Notes: generated by a model not told the origin, from the sequence alone. A DNA stretch of 64,000 bases from VXNF01 sp965116465 (GCA_965116465.1 OZ220687.1:1178001-1242000), one strand, 5' to 3'. Positions 30,750 through 40,735 are shown, counted from the stretch's first letter. Made by a program: numbers and translations.

Positions 30750-31916
30750 GTGGACGTGCGGGAGATCTATCTCGACTACAACGCCTCGGCGCCTCTGGAC
30801 CCGCGTGTGGTCGAGGAGATGCTCCCCGTGCTGACGACCGGCGTTGGCAACGCCTCCTCCGCACATCGGTTCGGGCAGCGGCAGGCCGGGGCTGTCGAAT
30901 TGGCGCGGGATCGGGTCGCCGCTCTGGTCGGTGGGACCCGATCGGGCGTGGTGTTCACTGCCGGGGCCACGGAGGCGAACAATCTGGCGCTGAGCGGCGC
31001 CGTCGAGGCAGCGGCGCCAGAGCGAAAGCGGCTGCTGGTATCGGCGGTGGAGCATGCCTCTGTGCGCCAGACTGCACGCCGGTTGGCCGATGGCGGGCTG
31101 GCGAAGCTGGACATGATCGGGGTGACGCCGGGCGGGTTCGTCGACCTCGATGCTCTCAACGGGCTGCTGGGGCCGGACGTGCTGATGGTGTCGGTCATGG
31201 CGGCCAACAGCGAAACCGGTGTTCTGAACCCGGTGGCCGACGTGGCCGAGCGGGCACACGCCGCTGGCGCCCTGTTCCACTGCGACGCAACGCAGCAGGT
31301 CGGCCGCCTGCCCTTCAACATGGCGGCAGTGGGCGCCGACCTCGTCTCGCTGAGCGGCCACAAGATCTGCGGTCCCGGCGGGGTGGGCGCCCTGGTTGGC
31401 ACAGCGGCGGCACTGCGGCGCCTCGCCCCGGTCATCGAAGGCGGCGGCCACGAGCGAGGGCTGCGATCGGGTTCGCTCAACGTGGCCGGAATCGTCGGGC
31501 TTGGTGCGGCGGCCCGAATCGCCGCCACCGAGCGCACGACCGAGAGTGTTCGGGTGAGCGCACTCCGCGACCGCCTGGTCACATCCATTCAGAGCAAACT
31601 CCCCGGCGTCAGTCAGAACGGCGATACCACGCGCCGACTCCCCAACACGGCCAACCTGCGATTCGCCGGTGCGGACGCGGAGGCCGTCATCGCCAACATG
31701 GACCCGGTCGCCGTGTCGGCGGGCAGTGCCTGCAGCACAGGCACGATCGAGCCCTCCGAGGTGCTCGTGGCGATGGGCCTGTCCCGCGAGGCGGCGTTCG
31801 AGTCGGTGCGCTTCAGCCTGGGTCGGTTCACGAGCGAGTCAGACATCGAACCGGCAACCAGCAGGACCGTCGCAGCGGTGGACTACGTTCGCGCCATGCT
31901 CGCCGAGAGCATCTGA
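30750..31916 (+). CDS. sspA: Cysteine desulfurase, SspA/DndA-like
   Basis: A ~388-residue PLP enzyme of the NifS/IscS class, the sulfur donor of a DNA phosphorothioation system. Visible landmarks: IYLDYNASAPLDPRVVEEML at the N-terminus, FTAGATEANNLALSGA, the H of VEHASVRQ, the PLP lysine in LVSLSGHKICGPGGVGALVG, and the active-site cysteine in SAGSACSTGTIEPSEVL. The start is uncertain: GTG at 30750 or 30756 gives the usual short N-terminus, whereas a GTG at 30696 has a good AGGAAG 7 bp upstream and would add 18 residues. It is the first gene of a tight operon with DUF4007, ATPase and DndC-like genes, in SspA-B-C-D order. Confidence 0.85.
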   Translation: MDVREIYLDYNASAPLDPRVVEEMLPVLTTGVGNASSAHRFGQRQAGAVELARDRVAALVGGTRSGVVFTAGATEANNLALSGAVEAAAPERKRLLVSAVEHASVRQTARRLADGGLAKLDMIGVTPGGFVDLDALNGLLGPDVLMVSVMAANSETGVLNPVADVAERAHAAGALFHCDATQQVGRLPFNMAAVGADLVSLSGHKICGPGGVGALVGTAAALRRLAPVIEGGGHERGLRSGSLNVAGIVGLGAAARIAATERTTESVRVSALRDRLVTSIQSKLPGVSQNGDTTRRLPNTANLRFAGADAEAVIANMDPVAVSAGSACSTGTIEPSEVLVAMGLSREAAFESVRFSLGRFTSESDIEPATSRTVAAVDYVRAMLAESI

Positions 31917-31917
31917 A

Positions 31918-33024
31918 ATGCGCCTGACCGAGGCCGCCGAGGCCACCTTCGCCCGCCACGAGACGTTCCACCCACGGTACGGGTGGTTCCGCAAGGCCTA
32001 CGCCGCCGCAGCCGACGATCCGTTCGTCTTCGGCCGCCCCGACGCTCCGGTGATTCTCGGTGTGGGCAAGAACATGGTGCGGGCGATCCGATTCTGGGGG
32101 CTGGCAGCGAAGCTCATCGTCGAAGATCCGGCCGCGGCGAACCGGCGCACGCGGAGCCTGATCCCCACCCGTCTTGGCCACGCCCTATTCGGCGAGTTGG
32201 GCTGGGATCGGTACATGGAGGATCCCGGCACACTCTGGCTCCTGCATTGGCTGCTTCTGGCGCCGCCGTCGCGGCTTCCCGTGTGGTGGCTGGCGTTCAA
32301 CGAGTTCGGCGCCATCGAGTTCGACGACGTCGAACTGGAAGCGGCCGTCTCGGCGCAACTCGAAATGAGCACGTGGGGCGCCCCGCACCGGTCGTCCATC
32401 CACAAGGACATCACCGCCCTGCTCCGCACTTACGCACCACAAGAGCGATCGAGCCGCCGGAGCATCGACGACATCCTGGATTGCCCGCTGCGGGACCTGA
32501 ACCTCATCGGTCGTTCGGCGGCGACGGACCGATTCCGGTTCACGGTGGGCGCCAAGGCGTCGCTGTCTCCCGAGGTGGCGGCGTATGCCACTCTCGACTG
32601 GGTCGCCCGCAATGGAACCGGTGGCAACACGATCACGCTCAGCCGCTTGGTGCACGAGCCCGGGTCGGTCGGCCGTGCGTTCAAGTTGGATGAGTCCGAA
32701 CTGCTGGCAACCCTCGAACCCGCAGTCGAGAACTGCGAACAATTGGTACTCGCGTCACCCACCGGGGCGGTGCAACTCTCCTGGTCCGAGCCGCCCGCGA
32801 AGGTCGCGGTCCGCCTCCTCGACTACTACTTCGGCACCGGAGCAGCCGACGCCGGTGCTCTGCGAGCCGGCTACGAGGGCGACCGACCGATCGCTGATGA
32901 CCTGCTGGAGGAACTCGGCCTCGGCCGGAATCCCGACGACCGGTTGCGCCGCCTCCATCGACGGGACATCGACAGTGGTGATGTGACCTCGGTCGCGAGT
33001 TCTCCAACAACGGTGGCGCTCTAA
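31918..33024 (+). CDS. sspB: DUF4007 protein, SspB-like
   Basis: A 368-residue protein starting one base after the desulfurase stop. The N-terminal half has the DUF4007 pattern: FARHETFHPRYGWFRKAYAA, ILGVGKNMVRAIRFWGLAAK, RLGHALFGELGWDRYMEDPG and TLWLLHWLLL. In SspABCD systems the DUF4007 subunit SspB is described as the strand-nicking component that makes single-stranded phosphorothioation possible. No enzymatic motif is obvious here, as is normal for the family. Its stop overlaps the ATPase start (TAATG), so both are produced together. Confidence 0.8.
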   Translation: MRLTEAAEATFARHETFHPRYGWFRKAYAAAADDPFVFGRPDAPVILGVGKNMVRAIRFWGLAAKLIVEDPAAANRRTRSLIPTRLGHALFGELGWDRYMEDPGTLWLLHWLLLAPPSRLPVWWLAFNEFGAIEFDDVELEAAVSAQLEMSTWGAPHRSSIHKDITALLRTYAPQERSSRRSIDDILDCPLRDLNLIGRSAATDRFRFTVGAKASLSPEVAAYATLDWVARNGTGGNTITLSRLVHEPGSVGRAFKLDESELLATLEPAVENCEQLVLASPTGAVQLSWSEPPAKVAVRLLDYYFGTGAADAGALRAGYEGDRPIADDLLEELGLGRNPDDRLRRLHRRDIDSGDVTSVASSPTTVAL

Positions 33025-36000
33025 TGACGCGATTGGCCGAAGCCATCGCCGTTGCGCCCCGTTTCGCCCGCTCGGCGAACCTGGAGCGTGACGCGACCCG
33101 GCTCGAGCCGCTGCAGGGTTACGTTGTCACTGCTCGGGCTCTCGACGTCGTCGAACGCATCGCTATAACCGCGGCGGCCGGCGGAGCAGGAGGCGCCTGG
33201 TCGCTCACCGGGCCGTACGGCTCAGGCAAGTCCTCGCTCGGCCTGCTGCTCGACGCAGTCTTCGGACCGCCGGGCGACGCGCGGTGGTTGGCCGAGCGAC
33301 TCATCAGCGACGCCTCCGATTCGGTGAGCCGGCTCGTGCGGGAGGCCCACAAGCGTCACGGAACGAGCGCGCGCGGCTTCCACCGCGGCTTGGTCACCGC
33401 GCGGCGCGAGTCATTCAGCCGTACGGTGCTGCGGGCGCTCGATTCCGCAGTGCGTCGCGCGTACGGCGACCCCCCCCCCGCGGAACGCTTCGCTGCAGTT
33501 GACAGCCTGACCGCGGCGCTCGACGACGCGGCGTCCGACGATCCCCGCAGAGCCGGACCGTCAGCTACATCGCTCGTCGAGATCGCCCGCTGCCTGGCCG
33601 GCGACCGACCGCTCCTCCTGATACTCGACGAGTTCGGCAAGAACCTCGAGGCCACCCGCGACGGCGCCGACAACGACCCCTACCTCCTGCAGCAACTCGC
33701 CGAGGCCGGGCAGGCGTCGGGGCTGCCCATCTTCCTGCTGACGCTGCAGCATCTCTCGTTCGAGGATCATCTCGCCGGTGCCGACAGCCCCCGGCGGCGG
33801 GAGTGGGCGAAGGTGCAAGGGCGCTTCGAGGACATCACCTATGTCGAGTCGGCGGCGCAGACCCGCGCGTTGATCGGCACGGCCTTCGAGGTTCACAACG
33901 GTCCGCTCCGGGCTCGGATCGCCCGCTGGGCACGCCGCGAGGCCCTCGAGATGCGCCGCGTAGGCGTCGCCGAGATGGCCGATCCCGGCACCGTGGCGTC
34001 GTGCTACCCACTCCACCCGCTGGCCGCTCTCGTCCTGCCCGAGCTATGCGGCCGCTACGGCCAGCACGAACGCACTTTGTTCGCGTTCCTCACTGGCGCA
34101 GATTCCGCAAGCGTCATGTCGTTCCTGAACAAGACCGCGCTGCCGGAGCGGGGGGCGCTGCCCTCGCTGGGGCTTGACGCCGTCTATGACTACTTCGTAG
34201 CCGGTGGGGGCAGCACCGCCGCCGTCGGGCGGTCGAGCCGATGGGCAGAGATCGCCACCCGGCTGCGTGACACCCACGGCCTAACCAAGCGTCAAGAGCA
34301 CATGGCCAAGTCGGTCGCCGTCCTGAACCTGGTGTCGGCCACAGGCTCGATACGGGCCTCCGAAGCGATGCTGGCCCGCACGGGACCCGGCGCCGCAAGA
34401 ACTCTCGGTGAGTTGGAAGCCGCGGGCGTCCTGATCTATCGCCGGTTCGCCGACGAGTACCGCGTGTGGCAGGGCAGTGACGTCGACATTGAGCGCCTTC
34501 TCGACCGCGCCGGAGAGCAGGTGGCCACCCGGTCGCTGGTGGACGTGCTGTCGGGTATCGATCCCCTCCCAGCGCAGGTGGCGGCGCGGCACAGCGCCGA
34601 GCACGGAACGCTGCGTGTGTTCTCGCGCCGCTACGTCGACGGCACTGAACCGGTGGAGCCACCGACCGCCTCGTCGCCGTACGACGGAGCGGTCCTCGTC
34701 GTCATCGGGGAGGACCGGACGCTGCCCACGACGACTCCGATCGGGGGACCGACAACGGGTGCCAAGCCTGTTGTGGCGGTAATCCCCGAAGATGTCGGCC
34801 CCCTCGATGCAGCCGCTCGCGAGGTCGCGAACATCACGACGGCCCTGGAGGATCCGTCGGCCACCGAGGACTGGGTTGCCCGACGCGAGTTGGGCGAACG
34901 GCTGGCGCTGGCACAGGCCACGCTGGAGAGCGCTCGCAGCACTGCTCTCGGTGCCGCGGCGTGCCGATGGGTGCTGCTGGACGAGGACGGCGGCTGCGAA
35001 CTCCCCGTCGGGCGAGGCAGCGCGGCACTGTCTGTAGCCGCTGATCTGGCGTACACATCCACCCCGCCGGTTCGCAACGAGATGCTCAACCGCTCCGCCC
35101 TGACGTCACAGGGAGCCAAGGCGCGGCGCGAGTTGCTGACGGCCATGATCGAGCACGGATCCGAACGCGACCTGGGGTTGTCGGGATTCGGCCCCGAGGT
35201 GGCCATGTACCGGGCATTCCTGGCGCGAACCGGGCTGCACGCCCCCGACTCCCGCGGCGACATGGGCTTCCGTGCACCCTCCGAACCACAAATGCAGCCG
35301 GCCTGGGACGTATTCGCGGCACAACTCGACCGTGCCAAGCGGCGACGCGTCAACCTCGACGACGTCATCGCCGCGTTGAGGTCCCCACCGATCGGCATGA
35401 AGGCCGGTCCAGTGGCCGTCTTCGTTACCGCGGGTCTGCTGGCGCGTGCCGACGATGTCGCGCTGTACGAACACGGAACTTTCAAGCCGCTGCTCGCCGC
35501 CGACGTTTCGGAGCGGATGGTCCGCAACCCAGGCCACTTCGATCTCAAGTGTTTCGCGAACACCACCGGGGCCCGTCGCAAGGTCATCGAGGCGCTCGCG
35601 GCACGACTCGGGGTCGAGCCGCTACGGGCGCGGCGCCGCGTGGCCAACGTCGTAGCCGTTGTGAGTCATCTCGTTGCCCGCGTCCGGCGCCTCGACAACT
35701 ACACACGCCGCACCGGCAGCCTGACGGAGACCACCGCGGGTGTGCGCGACGTCCTGCTGGAGGCGACCGAACCGGATGATCTGCTGTTCCGCGCCCTGCC
35801 GTCGATTCTCGACTGTCCCGAGGTCGCTCCCGACGCCCGGACGTATCCGCACGTCGACACCTATGCCGCGGGGCTCGGCGACGCGGTCGACGAACTCGAA
35901 GCGTGCCTCAGCGGTCTGCTCGACGACCTGAACCATCTGCTGCTCACGTCGAGCGGTGAAACCTCGCGGAAGGCGGTAGCCGGGCAGGCTGCGGCGCTCG

Positions 36001-36509
36001 AAGGCGAGGTACTTGACAGCGAGGTGAGAGCCTTCGTGGGGGCTCTGGCCAATGACGCGGCGGGTGACGATGCCGAGTGGATGTCGACCATCGCCACTGT
36101 GGTGGCCCGCAAGGCGCCAGCCGAATGGCGCGACGACGACCGGCAGCGGTTCCGTCGGGAACTCCCGCAACGACTCGCCGCGTTCGGGCGCCTCGTCGCC
36201 CTGCACGCGGAGCGCCGGGCGGACGGGGGTGGACCGTTCGACGCCCTTAGGGTCACCGTCACCCGGGCCGACGGCGGCGAGTACGTCCGCCTCGTCGGTG
36301 TGGAGCAGCGACAAAGGGCCGACCTCAACGCCGTGCTCGACGACGCTCTTGTCCGACTGGCCGACCTCACCGGCTCCACACAGAGGGCTGGCCACACGAT
36401 GCTCGCGCTGCTGGGCGAGAGATTCCTGTCGGAGATCGGCTCTGCGGCCGAGGCCGCCGAGGGCAGTGAGGCCCTCACGATTCCCGAAGGCAAGGCGATC
36501 CATGGCTGA
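33024..36509 (+). CDS. sspC: Large P-loop ATPase, SspC-like
   Basis: A 1161-residue protein. Walker A is TGPYGSGKSSL (T62-L72) and Walker B is LLLILDEFGKNLEATRDG with D202-E203. The rest is largely alpha-helical, with a probable regulatory C-terminal half and no membrane segments. Size and position between the DUF4007 and DndC-like genes match SspC, the ATPase of the single-strand phosphorothioation machinery, distantly analogous to DndD. It overlaps both neighbours (TAATG upstream, 8 bp downstream). A run of eight C at 33472-33479 is a potential slippage site, but the frame stays open and protein-like on both sides. Confidence 0.8.
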   Translation: MTRLAEAIAVAPRFARSANLERDATRLEPLQGYVVTARALDVVERIAITAAAGGAGGAWSLTGPYGSGKSSLGLLLDAVFGPPGDARWLAERLISDASDSVSRLVREAHKRHGTSARGFHRGLVTARRESFSRTVLRALDSAVRRAYGDPPPAERFAAVDSLTAALDDAASDDPRRAGPSATSLVEIARCLAGDRPLLLILDEFGKNLEATRDGADNDPYLLQQLAEAGQASGLPIFLLTLQHLSFEDHLAGADSPRRREWAKVQGRFEDITYVESAAQTRALIGTAFEVHNGPLRARIARWARREALEMRRVGVAEMADPGTVASCYPLHPLAALVLPELCGRYGQHERTLFAFLTGADSASVMSFLNKTALPERGALPSLGLDAVYDYFVAGGGSTAAVGRSSRWAEIATRLRDTHGLTKRQEHMAKSVAVLNLVSATGSIRASEAMLARTGPGAARTLGELEAAGVLIYRRFADEYRVWQGSDVDIERLLDRAGEQVATRSLVDVLSGIDPLPAQVAARHSAEHGTLRVFSRRYVDGTEPVEPPTASSPYDGAVLVVIGEDRTLPTTTPIGGPTTGAKPVVAVIPEDVGPLDAAAREVANITTALEDPSATEDWVARRELGERLALAQATLESARSTALGAAACRWVLLDEDGGCELPVGRGSAALSVAADLAYTSTPPVRNEMLNRSALTSQGAKARRELLTAMIEHGSERDLGLSGFGPEVAMYRAFLARTGLHAPDSRGDMGFRAPSEPQMQPAWDVFAAQLDRAKRRRVNLDDVIAALRSPPIGMKAGPVAVFVTAGLLARADDVALYEHGTFKPLLAADVSERMVRNPGHFDLKCFANTTGARRKVIEALAARLGVEPLRARRRVANVVAVVSHLVARVRRLDNYTRRTGSLTETTAGVRDVLLEATEPDDLLFRALPSILDCPEVAPDARTYPHVDTYAAGLGDAVDELEACLSGLLDDLNHLLLTSSGETSRKAVAGQAAALEGEVLDSEVRAFVGALANDAAGDDAEWMSTIATVVARKAPAEWRDDDRQRFRRELPQRLAAFGRLVALHAERRADGGGPFDALRVTVTRADGGEYVRLVGVEQRQRADLNAVLDDALVRLADLTGSTQRAGHTMLALLGERFLSEIGSAAEAAEGSEALTIPEGKAIHG

Positions 36510-37371
36510 CGGACACACCGCCGATCGCGATGTCCGCCACATCTGCGGAATCTCCGGGGGCAAAGACTCCAGCGCCCTCGCCATCTACATGCGGAACCGA
36601 GTGCCGCAGATGGAGTACTTCTTCTGCGACACCGGCGCCGAACTGCCCGAGACGTACGAGTACCTGACCCGGCTCGAGGTGATCCTCGGCCGGCCCATCG
36701 TGCGCCTGAACGCCGAGCGGGGCTTCGACCACTGGTTCGAGGTGTTCCGGGGCGCCCTGCCGTCGCCACAGATGCGCTGGTGCACCAAGAACATGAAGAT
36801 CAAGCCCATCGAGTCATGGATCGGCGACGACCCGGCCGTCTCCTACGTGGCGATCCGGGCTGACGAGTCCAACCGCAAGGGCCACATCTCCACCAAGCCG
36901 AACATCACCACTCGCTTCCCGTTCGTGGAGGACGGCATCAGTCACGACGACGTGCTCCGGCTCCTCGACGACGCCGGAATCGGCCTGCCCGACTACTACA
37001 GCTGGCGCACGCGCTCTGGCTGCTATTTCTGCTTCTACCAGCGCAAGGCCGAGTGGATCGGCCTCTCCGAGCAGCACCCGGAACTGTTCGAGCGCGCCGT
37101 GGCCATCGAGCAGAAGGTCCTGCGCGACGCCGGCGTCGACGGCGACGCCGACTTCGGCGACACCGCCATGCGGGGCCGGCAGTACACCTGGTCCGGCGAC
37201 GAGACCCTCGTACAGCTACGAGCCCGCCGCGACCAGATCATCCAGCGCCACGAAGCCGCCCTCACCCGAGCCGCCAGCACGGCCCGGGCCAACGTCCCAC
37301 TCATCGAAGTCCTCACCGACGCCCTCGACGCCGACGACGACACACCTCCCTGCACGGTGTGTGCGCTGTGA
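36502..37371 (+). CDS. sspD: PP-loop ATP pyrophosphatase / PAPS-reductase-like, SspD/DndC-like
   Basis: A 289-residue protein. The PP-loop is ISGGKDSSALAIYM (S18-x-x-K21-D22-S), followed by EYFFCDTGAELPETYEYL. Cysteines in MRWCTKNMKIKPIE and RSGCYFCFYQRKAEW probably ligate an iron-sulfur cluster, as in DndC/SspD, which activates the DNA backbone or handles sulfur for phosphorothioation. Start ATG lies inside the end of the ATPase gene. Its stop overlaps the GTG of the next, 954-residue gene (GTGA), tying that gene to the same transcript. Confidence 0.85.
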   Translation: MADGHTADRDVRHICGISGGKDSSALAIYMRNRVPQMEYFFCDTGAELPETYEYLTRLEVILGRPIVRLNAERGFDHWFEVFRGALPSPQMRWCTKNMKIKPIESWIGDDPAVSYVAIRADESNRKGHISTKPNITTRFPFVEDGISHDDVLRLLDDAGIGLPDYYSWRTRSGCYFCFYQRKAEWIGLSEQHPELFERAVAIEQKVLRDAGVDGDADFGDTAMRGRQYTWSGDETLVQLRARRDQIIQRHEAALTRAASTARANVPLIEVLTDALDADDDTPPCTVCAL

Positions 37372-40232
37372 ACGCGGCGGCCGTAGTGCGTGGCGAACCG
37401 AAGACGGCGCCGAGGTCGCCCTCAGCATGGGGCAGTCCACCGACCCCGTTGCTCCCGCGCTGGTACCTAGAGAAGCGCGGCTCACAGAGGCTGACGCGAC
37501 CGCTTCTGGAGGCACTGGATCTGCCGCCGACCGGAGGGCCGATCCGTGCCGCCAGAGATCTGGATCGATTTTGGGAACAGCGCTCGACGCCCATAGGCGC
37601 TGAGGCCCGGCAAGGACTGCTCGCGCTCGTTGACGAGATCGGGAATCCTCCTCTGACTCAGGTAGTCCTCGCTGCAGGGACAAGCCTCGCCGACCTGTTG
37701 TCGCTGCCGCTTGACCCGCGCACCCGGAACTGCCTGTTGCGTGCCTTCGGGTATGGGCGACTTGAGGAAGGCCGGCCGGTAACAGTCGGGCAACTACAGA
37801 ACCTGCCCGACTTCGGGGCCGCCGTCCTCGTCGACCTCATGTGCCTGACGGAGACCGAGCCGGCAGCCAGCGCTCCCCCGGCGCCCCAGCCGGGGCCAGT
37901 GTCGGCGTCACCACTGCCGCTAAGTGCGCCCGGACAGCTGCCACTGCCGCCGGAGTCGGATGCTCCTACGGTCGACCCGCCGCCGCCCGCAGCGTGGGGT
38001 TCTCCGTCGACGCCCCTGTTGCCCCGCTGGTACAGGAAGAACATGGCAGACACCCCGCTTCCGCTGGCTCTAATTCCCCACGCTGCGCGACCGGCCGACG
38101 CTATGCCACGGCTCAGGACAGTGGGCGACCTGCCCGGGTTCTGGAACCATCGGTCGAGGCCCTTGGACAACGGGTTGCTGAGAAGTGTCAGCGATCTCGT
38201 ACAGAACCGGTGGCCACCGAATGACTACACCGTCCTCCCTGCGGGGGTTCCCCGCTCGCGGCTGTTCCAGTGCCCGTTCCGAGTCCGGACCACGAACTGC
38301 GTGCAGCGGGCATACAACATGAACCAACTCACCGAGGACGCCCCGACCACGGTCGGCGATCTCCTCGTACTCCCCAACTTCGGGATCGCATCGCTGATCG
38401 ACTACATGAGCGTCGTCGAGGCAGGCCTCGAGAGCCGCTTCTTGTCGACGTTCGACGCTTCCTCGAGCCATGCGCCAGGTGACCAGACCGCGGTCCCGTC
38501 ACTGCCCGACCCGGTACCAGTTCTCTGCGTTCACTCAATCGCCGGACTGGCGCTCGAGCGAGTATTCGCGGCGGCTCAGGAGTTTCGGGGCGCGAGGACT
38601 CTCGGCGACGCGCTGAAAGGCGACCTCTCAACCCTGGCTGCAGCAATTGGTGTCGCAGGCGAACTCGACGAGATTCCGATCGAAGAGGTCGTTCTTGGGC
38701 ATTCGCTGGCCGAGCAGTTGGTGTTGGCCATCGCAGATCTTCGGGACTCGCTCCAGCAGTCCGACGCAAAGAAACTGATCCTCGAGACACGGATACTCGC
38801 TGATGATCCCCAGACTCTGGTGCAAATCGCGAACAGGGTCGGCTTATCGCGGGAACGGATCCGACAACTCGAGAGAGCGATCAAGGCAACCATCAAGTCT
38901 GAACTCAGACCGATGATCGGCACGATCTCTGCCCTGCTCGCTGAGCGGCTGGCGCCTGTGACGCCAGCGGAGGCACTTGAGGAGCAGATGGACGCAGTCC
39001 TCTCGACCGCCGCCATCCCTGATGCCCCGGAGGGGGATCTGACTGCTGCGAGGCGACTGGTTCGTAGAGCCTTGGCATATTCATGCGTCGATGGTGTCTG
39101 CCTGAGCAGCGAAGCCGTCAAAGTGGCCGAGGGGCTCCGCAAGGCCGCGCGCGCGTCGGCCGACGACGCCGGCCTCGTCGACGAAGCACGCCTGCGCTCC
39201 ACCCTGCCCGACGAGAGCTGGGAGCAGCACTGGGACAACCTCACTGATCGCAGCGACCTGCGCCGCCTCAACGGCCATCTGGCACTCCGGGCCACTGCGA
39301 AGGCCAAGGCAAAGGCGGCACTGCTGCAAGTCGGCAGACCCGCCACCAAGGAGGAGGTCGCAGAAGTGTCGGGACTCGCCCCCGACCGAGTCGGAGCGCA
39401 GATGTCCGTGTTACCCAGCATCGTCCGCGCCGACAAGCTCCGCTGGGGCCTCGCGGAGTGGGTAGACGACGAGTACGAGGGCATACCCGCCGAAATAGTC
39501 CAACGTATCAACGAGGACGGCGGCAGCACTCGCTTGGACCGTCTTCTCGATGAGATCCCTCGTCGCTTCGGCGTCAGCGAGAGCAGCGTCAGAGCATACG
39601 TCGAGACGCCGGCCTTTCGCGTCGAACACGGCTGGGTGAGCGTTGCGGATAACGCTGCTGTCACGGTCGGCCGATTCGAGGACGTGTCGAGCGGCTGCGA
39701 CGGGAATGGCGATCCCTACTGGATGTTCCCAGTGCACGAGAGGTATCTCCAAGGATTCAGCATCACCGGGGTTCCGCCAGAGCTTGTCGCCGCTCTCGGA
39801 TGCAGGCTTGGCGGGAGTACTACGACCACAGTCCGAGCGCCAGCGGGAGTGCGAGATGTCTCTGTGATCTGGCGCACGACGTCGCTCCGCGGACCTGAAA
39901 TAGGAAGGATCGCCGATGCATTGACGGCGATCGATGCGAGAGACGGTGATCCCGTCTGCATTGTCGTCCACTCATGTGACGAGATCTCGTTTGTACCTTT
40001 CGAAACACTTCGATCTCTTCGCGGCTTGAGTCCAGACAACCTGCAACGTGCGGCACAGCCGAGTACTGATGAATCTGGACCGAGACTCGAGGGCGGCACC
40101 TCCATGGGCGTCCGCGTGGCCGGAACCGTCCGCGGCAAGATTCATGGGACTGATCATGACCCAGCAGGCAACGTGGTCCATTCAGTGAACTCCGGGGGCT
40201 CTGGATCCTCACCCACGATGCGGAGGTTGTAG
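37368..40232 (+). CDS. Multidomain DNA-binding protein: two alpha-CTD-like modules, sigma region-4-like HTH, C-terminal winged helix
   Basis: A 954-residue protein, translationally coupled (GTGA) to the DndC-like gene. Two ~140-residue N-terminal repeats begin WGSPPTPLLPRWYLEK (from W21) and WGSPSTPLLPRWYRKN (from W210); each ends with a helix-hairpin-like TVGQLQNLPDFGAAVLVDLM or TVGDLLVLPNFGIASLIDYM, as in RNA polymerase alpha C-terminal domains. Near 475-515, TLVQIANRVGLSRERIRQLE matches sigma-70 region 4. Near 665-745 is a HARE/winged-helix-like part (RPATKEEVAEVSGLAPDRVG; STRLDRLLDEIPRRFGVSES). The C-terminal ~200 residues are unassigned. It may regulate the locus, recruit polymerase, or read modified DNA; I know no characterised relative. 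Confidence 0.7.
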   Translation: MNAAAVVRGEPKTAPRSPSAWGSPPTPLLPRWYLEKRGSQRLTRPLLEALDLPPTGGPIRAARDLDRFWEQRSTPIGAEARQGLLALVDEIGNPPLTQVVLAAGTSLADLLSLPLDPRTRNCLLRAFGYGRLEEGRPVTVGQLQNLPDFGAAVLVDLMCLTETEPAASAPPAPQPGPVSASPLPLSAPGQLPLPPESDAPTVDPPPPAAWGSPSTPLLPRWYRKNMADTPLPLALIPHAARPADAMPRLRTVGDLPGFWNHRSRPLDNGLLRSVSDLVQNRWPPNDYTVLPAGVPRSRLFQCPFRVRTTNCVQRAYNMNQLTEDAPTTVGDLLVLPNFGIASLIDYMSVVEAGLESRFLSTFDASSSHAPGDQTAVPSLPDPVPVLCVHSIAGLALERVFAAAQEFRGARTLGDALKGDLSTLAAAIGVAGELDEIPIEEVVLGHSLAEQLVLAIADLRDSLQQSDAKKLILETRILADDPQTLVQIANRVGLSRERIRQLERAIKATIKSELRPMIGTISALLAERLAPVTPAEALEEQMDAVLSTAAIPDAPEGDLTAARRLVRRALAYSCVDGVCLSSEAVKVAEGLRKAARASADDAGLVDEARLRSTLPDESWEQHWDNLTDRSDLRRLNGHLALRATAKAKAKAALLQVGRPATKEEVAEVSGLAPDRVGAQMSVLPSIVRADKLRWGLAEWVDDEYEGIPAEIVQRINEDGGSTRLDRLLDEIPRRFGVSESSVRAYVETPAFRVEHGWVSVADNAAVTVGRFEDVSSGCDGNGDPYWMFPVHERYLQGFSITGVPPELVAALGCRLGGSTTTTVRAPAGVRDVSVIWRTTSLRGPEIGRIADALTAIDARDGDPVCIVVHSCDEISFVPFETLRSLRGLSPDNLQRAAQPSTDESGPRLEGGTSMGVRVAGTVRGKIHGTDHDPAGNVVHSVNSGGSGSSPTMRRL

Positions 40233-40235
40233 GTC

Positions 40236-40715
40236 ATGGCGCGTCTCAGTGGCTGGTCACTCCGGGACGACCTTTGGCATCAGGTTGACAAAATCCTCGA
40301 CGGCGCCGACTGGCGATCGACCTGGCTTGACAGTCTGTTCCAAGACTCAGTCCCCCAACAACCTGGCATATACATGATCCACACCGGTCAATCTGCCCTC
40401 TCAGACATCTACCATTTGCCCAAGAATATCTCAGGAGTTCTTTACGTTGGCCGATCAAGTAATCTCAGGAACCGCTTCAAACAGCACGCCGTTCTGCATC
40501 CAGACAACCGACACATTCAGGCTTGTGGCTCTATCTTTGGACGGCTTCGCTTTACCTTCACACGAGTATCAAAGATAGCCTCAATCCCTCCGGAAGAATG
40601 GCTCTCCGCCGCTGAGCACATTCTCATATCAGTCCTCAATCCACCCGCCAATCGCAGCATACCGACGGGAAGCAAACTCGTCGGGAGGATAGGAGAGGCA
40701 GTGCCCGCTGCCTAG
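40236..40715 (+). CDS. GIY-YIG nuclease domain protein
   Basis: A 159-residue protein. GIY motif: QPGIYMIHTG; YIG counterpart: ISGVLYVGRSSNLRNRFKQH, with the catalytic Arg in the following helix; LRFTFTRVSKIAS; and the metal-binding Glu in EEWLSAAEHILISVLNPPAN. The fold is a compact single-domain endonuclease. It starts 3 bp after the preceding stop. GC content falls noticeably from here to ~42.1 kb, suggesting separate acquisition. In a phosphorothioation locus, a nuclease that recognises or avoids modified DNA would be a restriction effector; that role is inferred. Confidence 0.8.
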   Translation: MARLSGWSLRDDLWHQVDKILDGADWRSTWLDSLFQDSVPQQPGIYMIHTGQSALSDIYHLPKNISGVLYVGRSSNLRNRFKQHAVLHPDNRHIQACGSIFGRLRFTFTRVSKIASIPPEEWLSAAEHILISVLNPPANRSIPTGSKLVGRIGEAVPAA

Positions 40716-40735
40716 GAAGAAGGAAGACAACCGAC

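Noticed and set aside
33472..33479. C-homopolymer in the SspC-like gene as a frameshift or phase-variation site
   Set aside because: The frame is protein-like on both sides, and there is no second product or premature stop to suggest switching.
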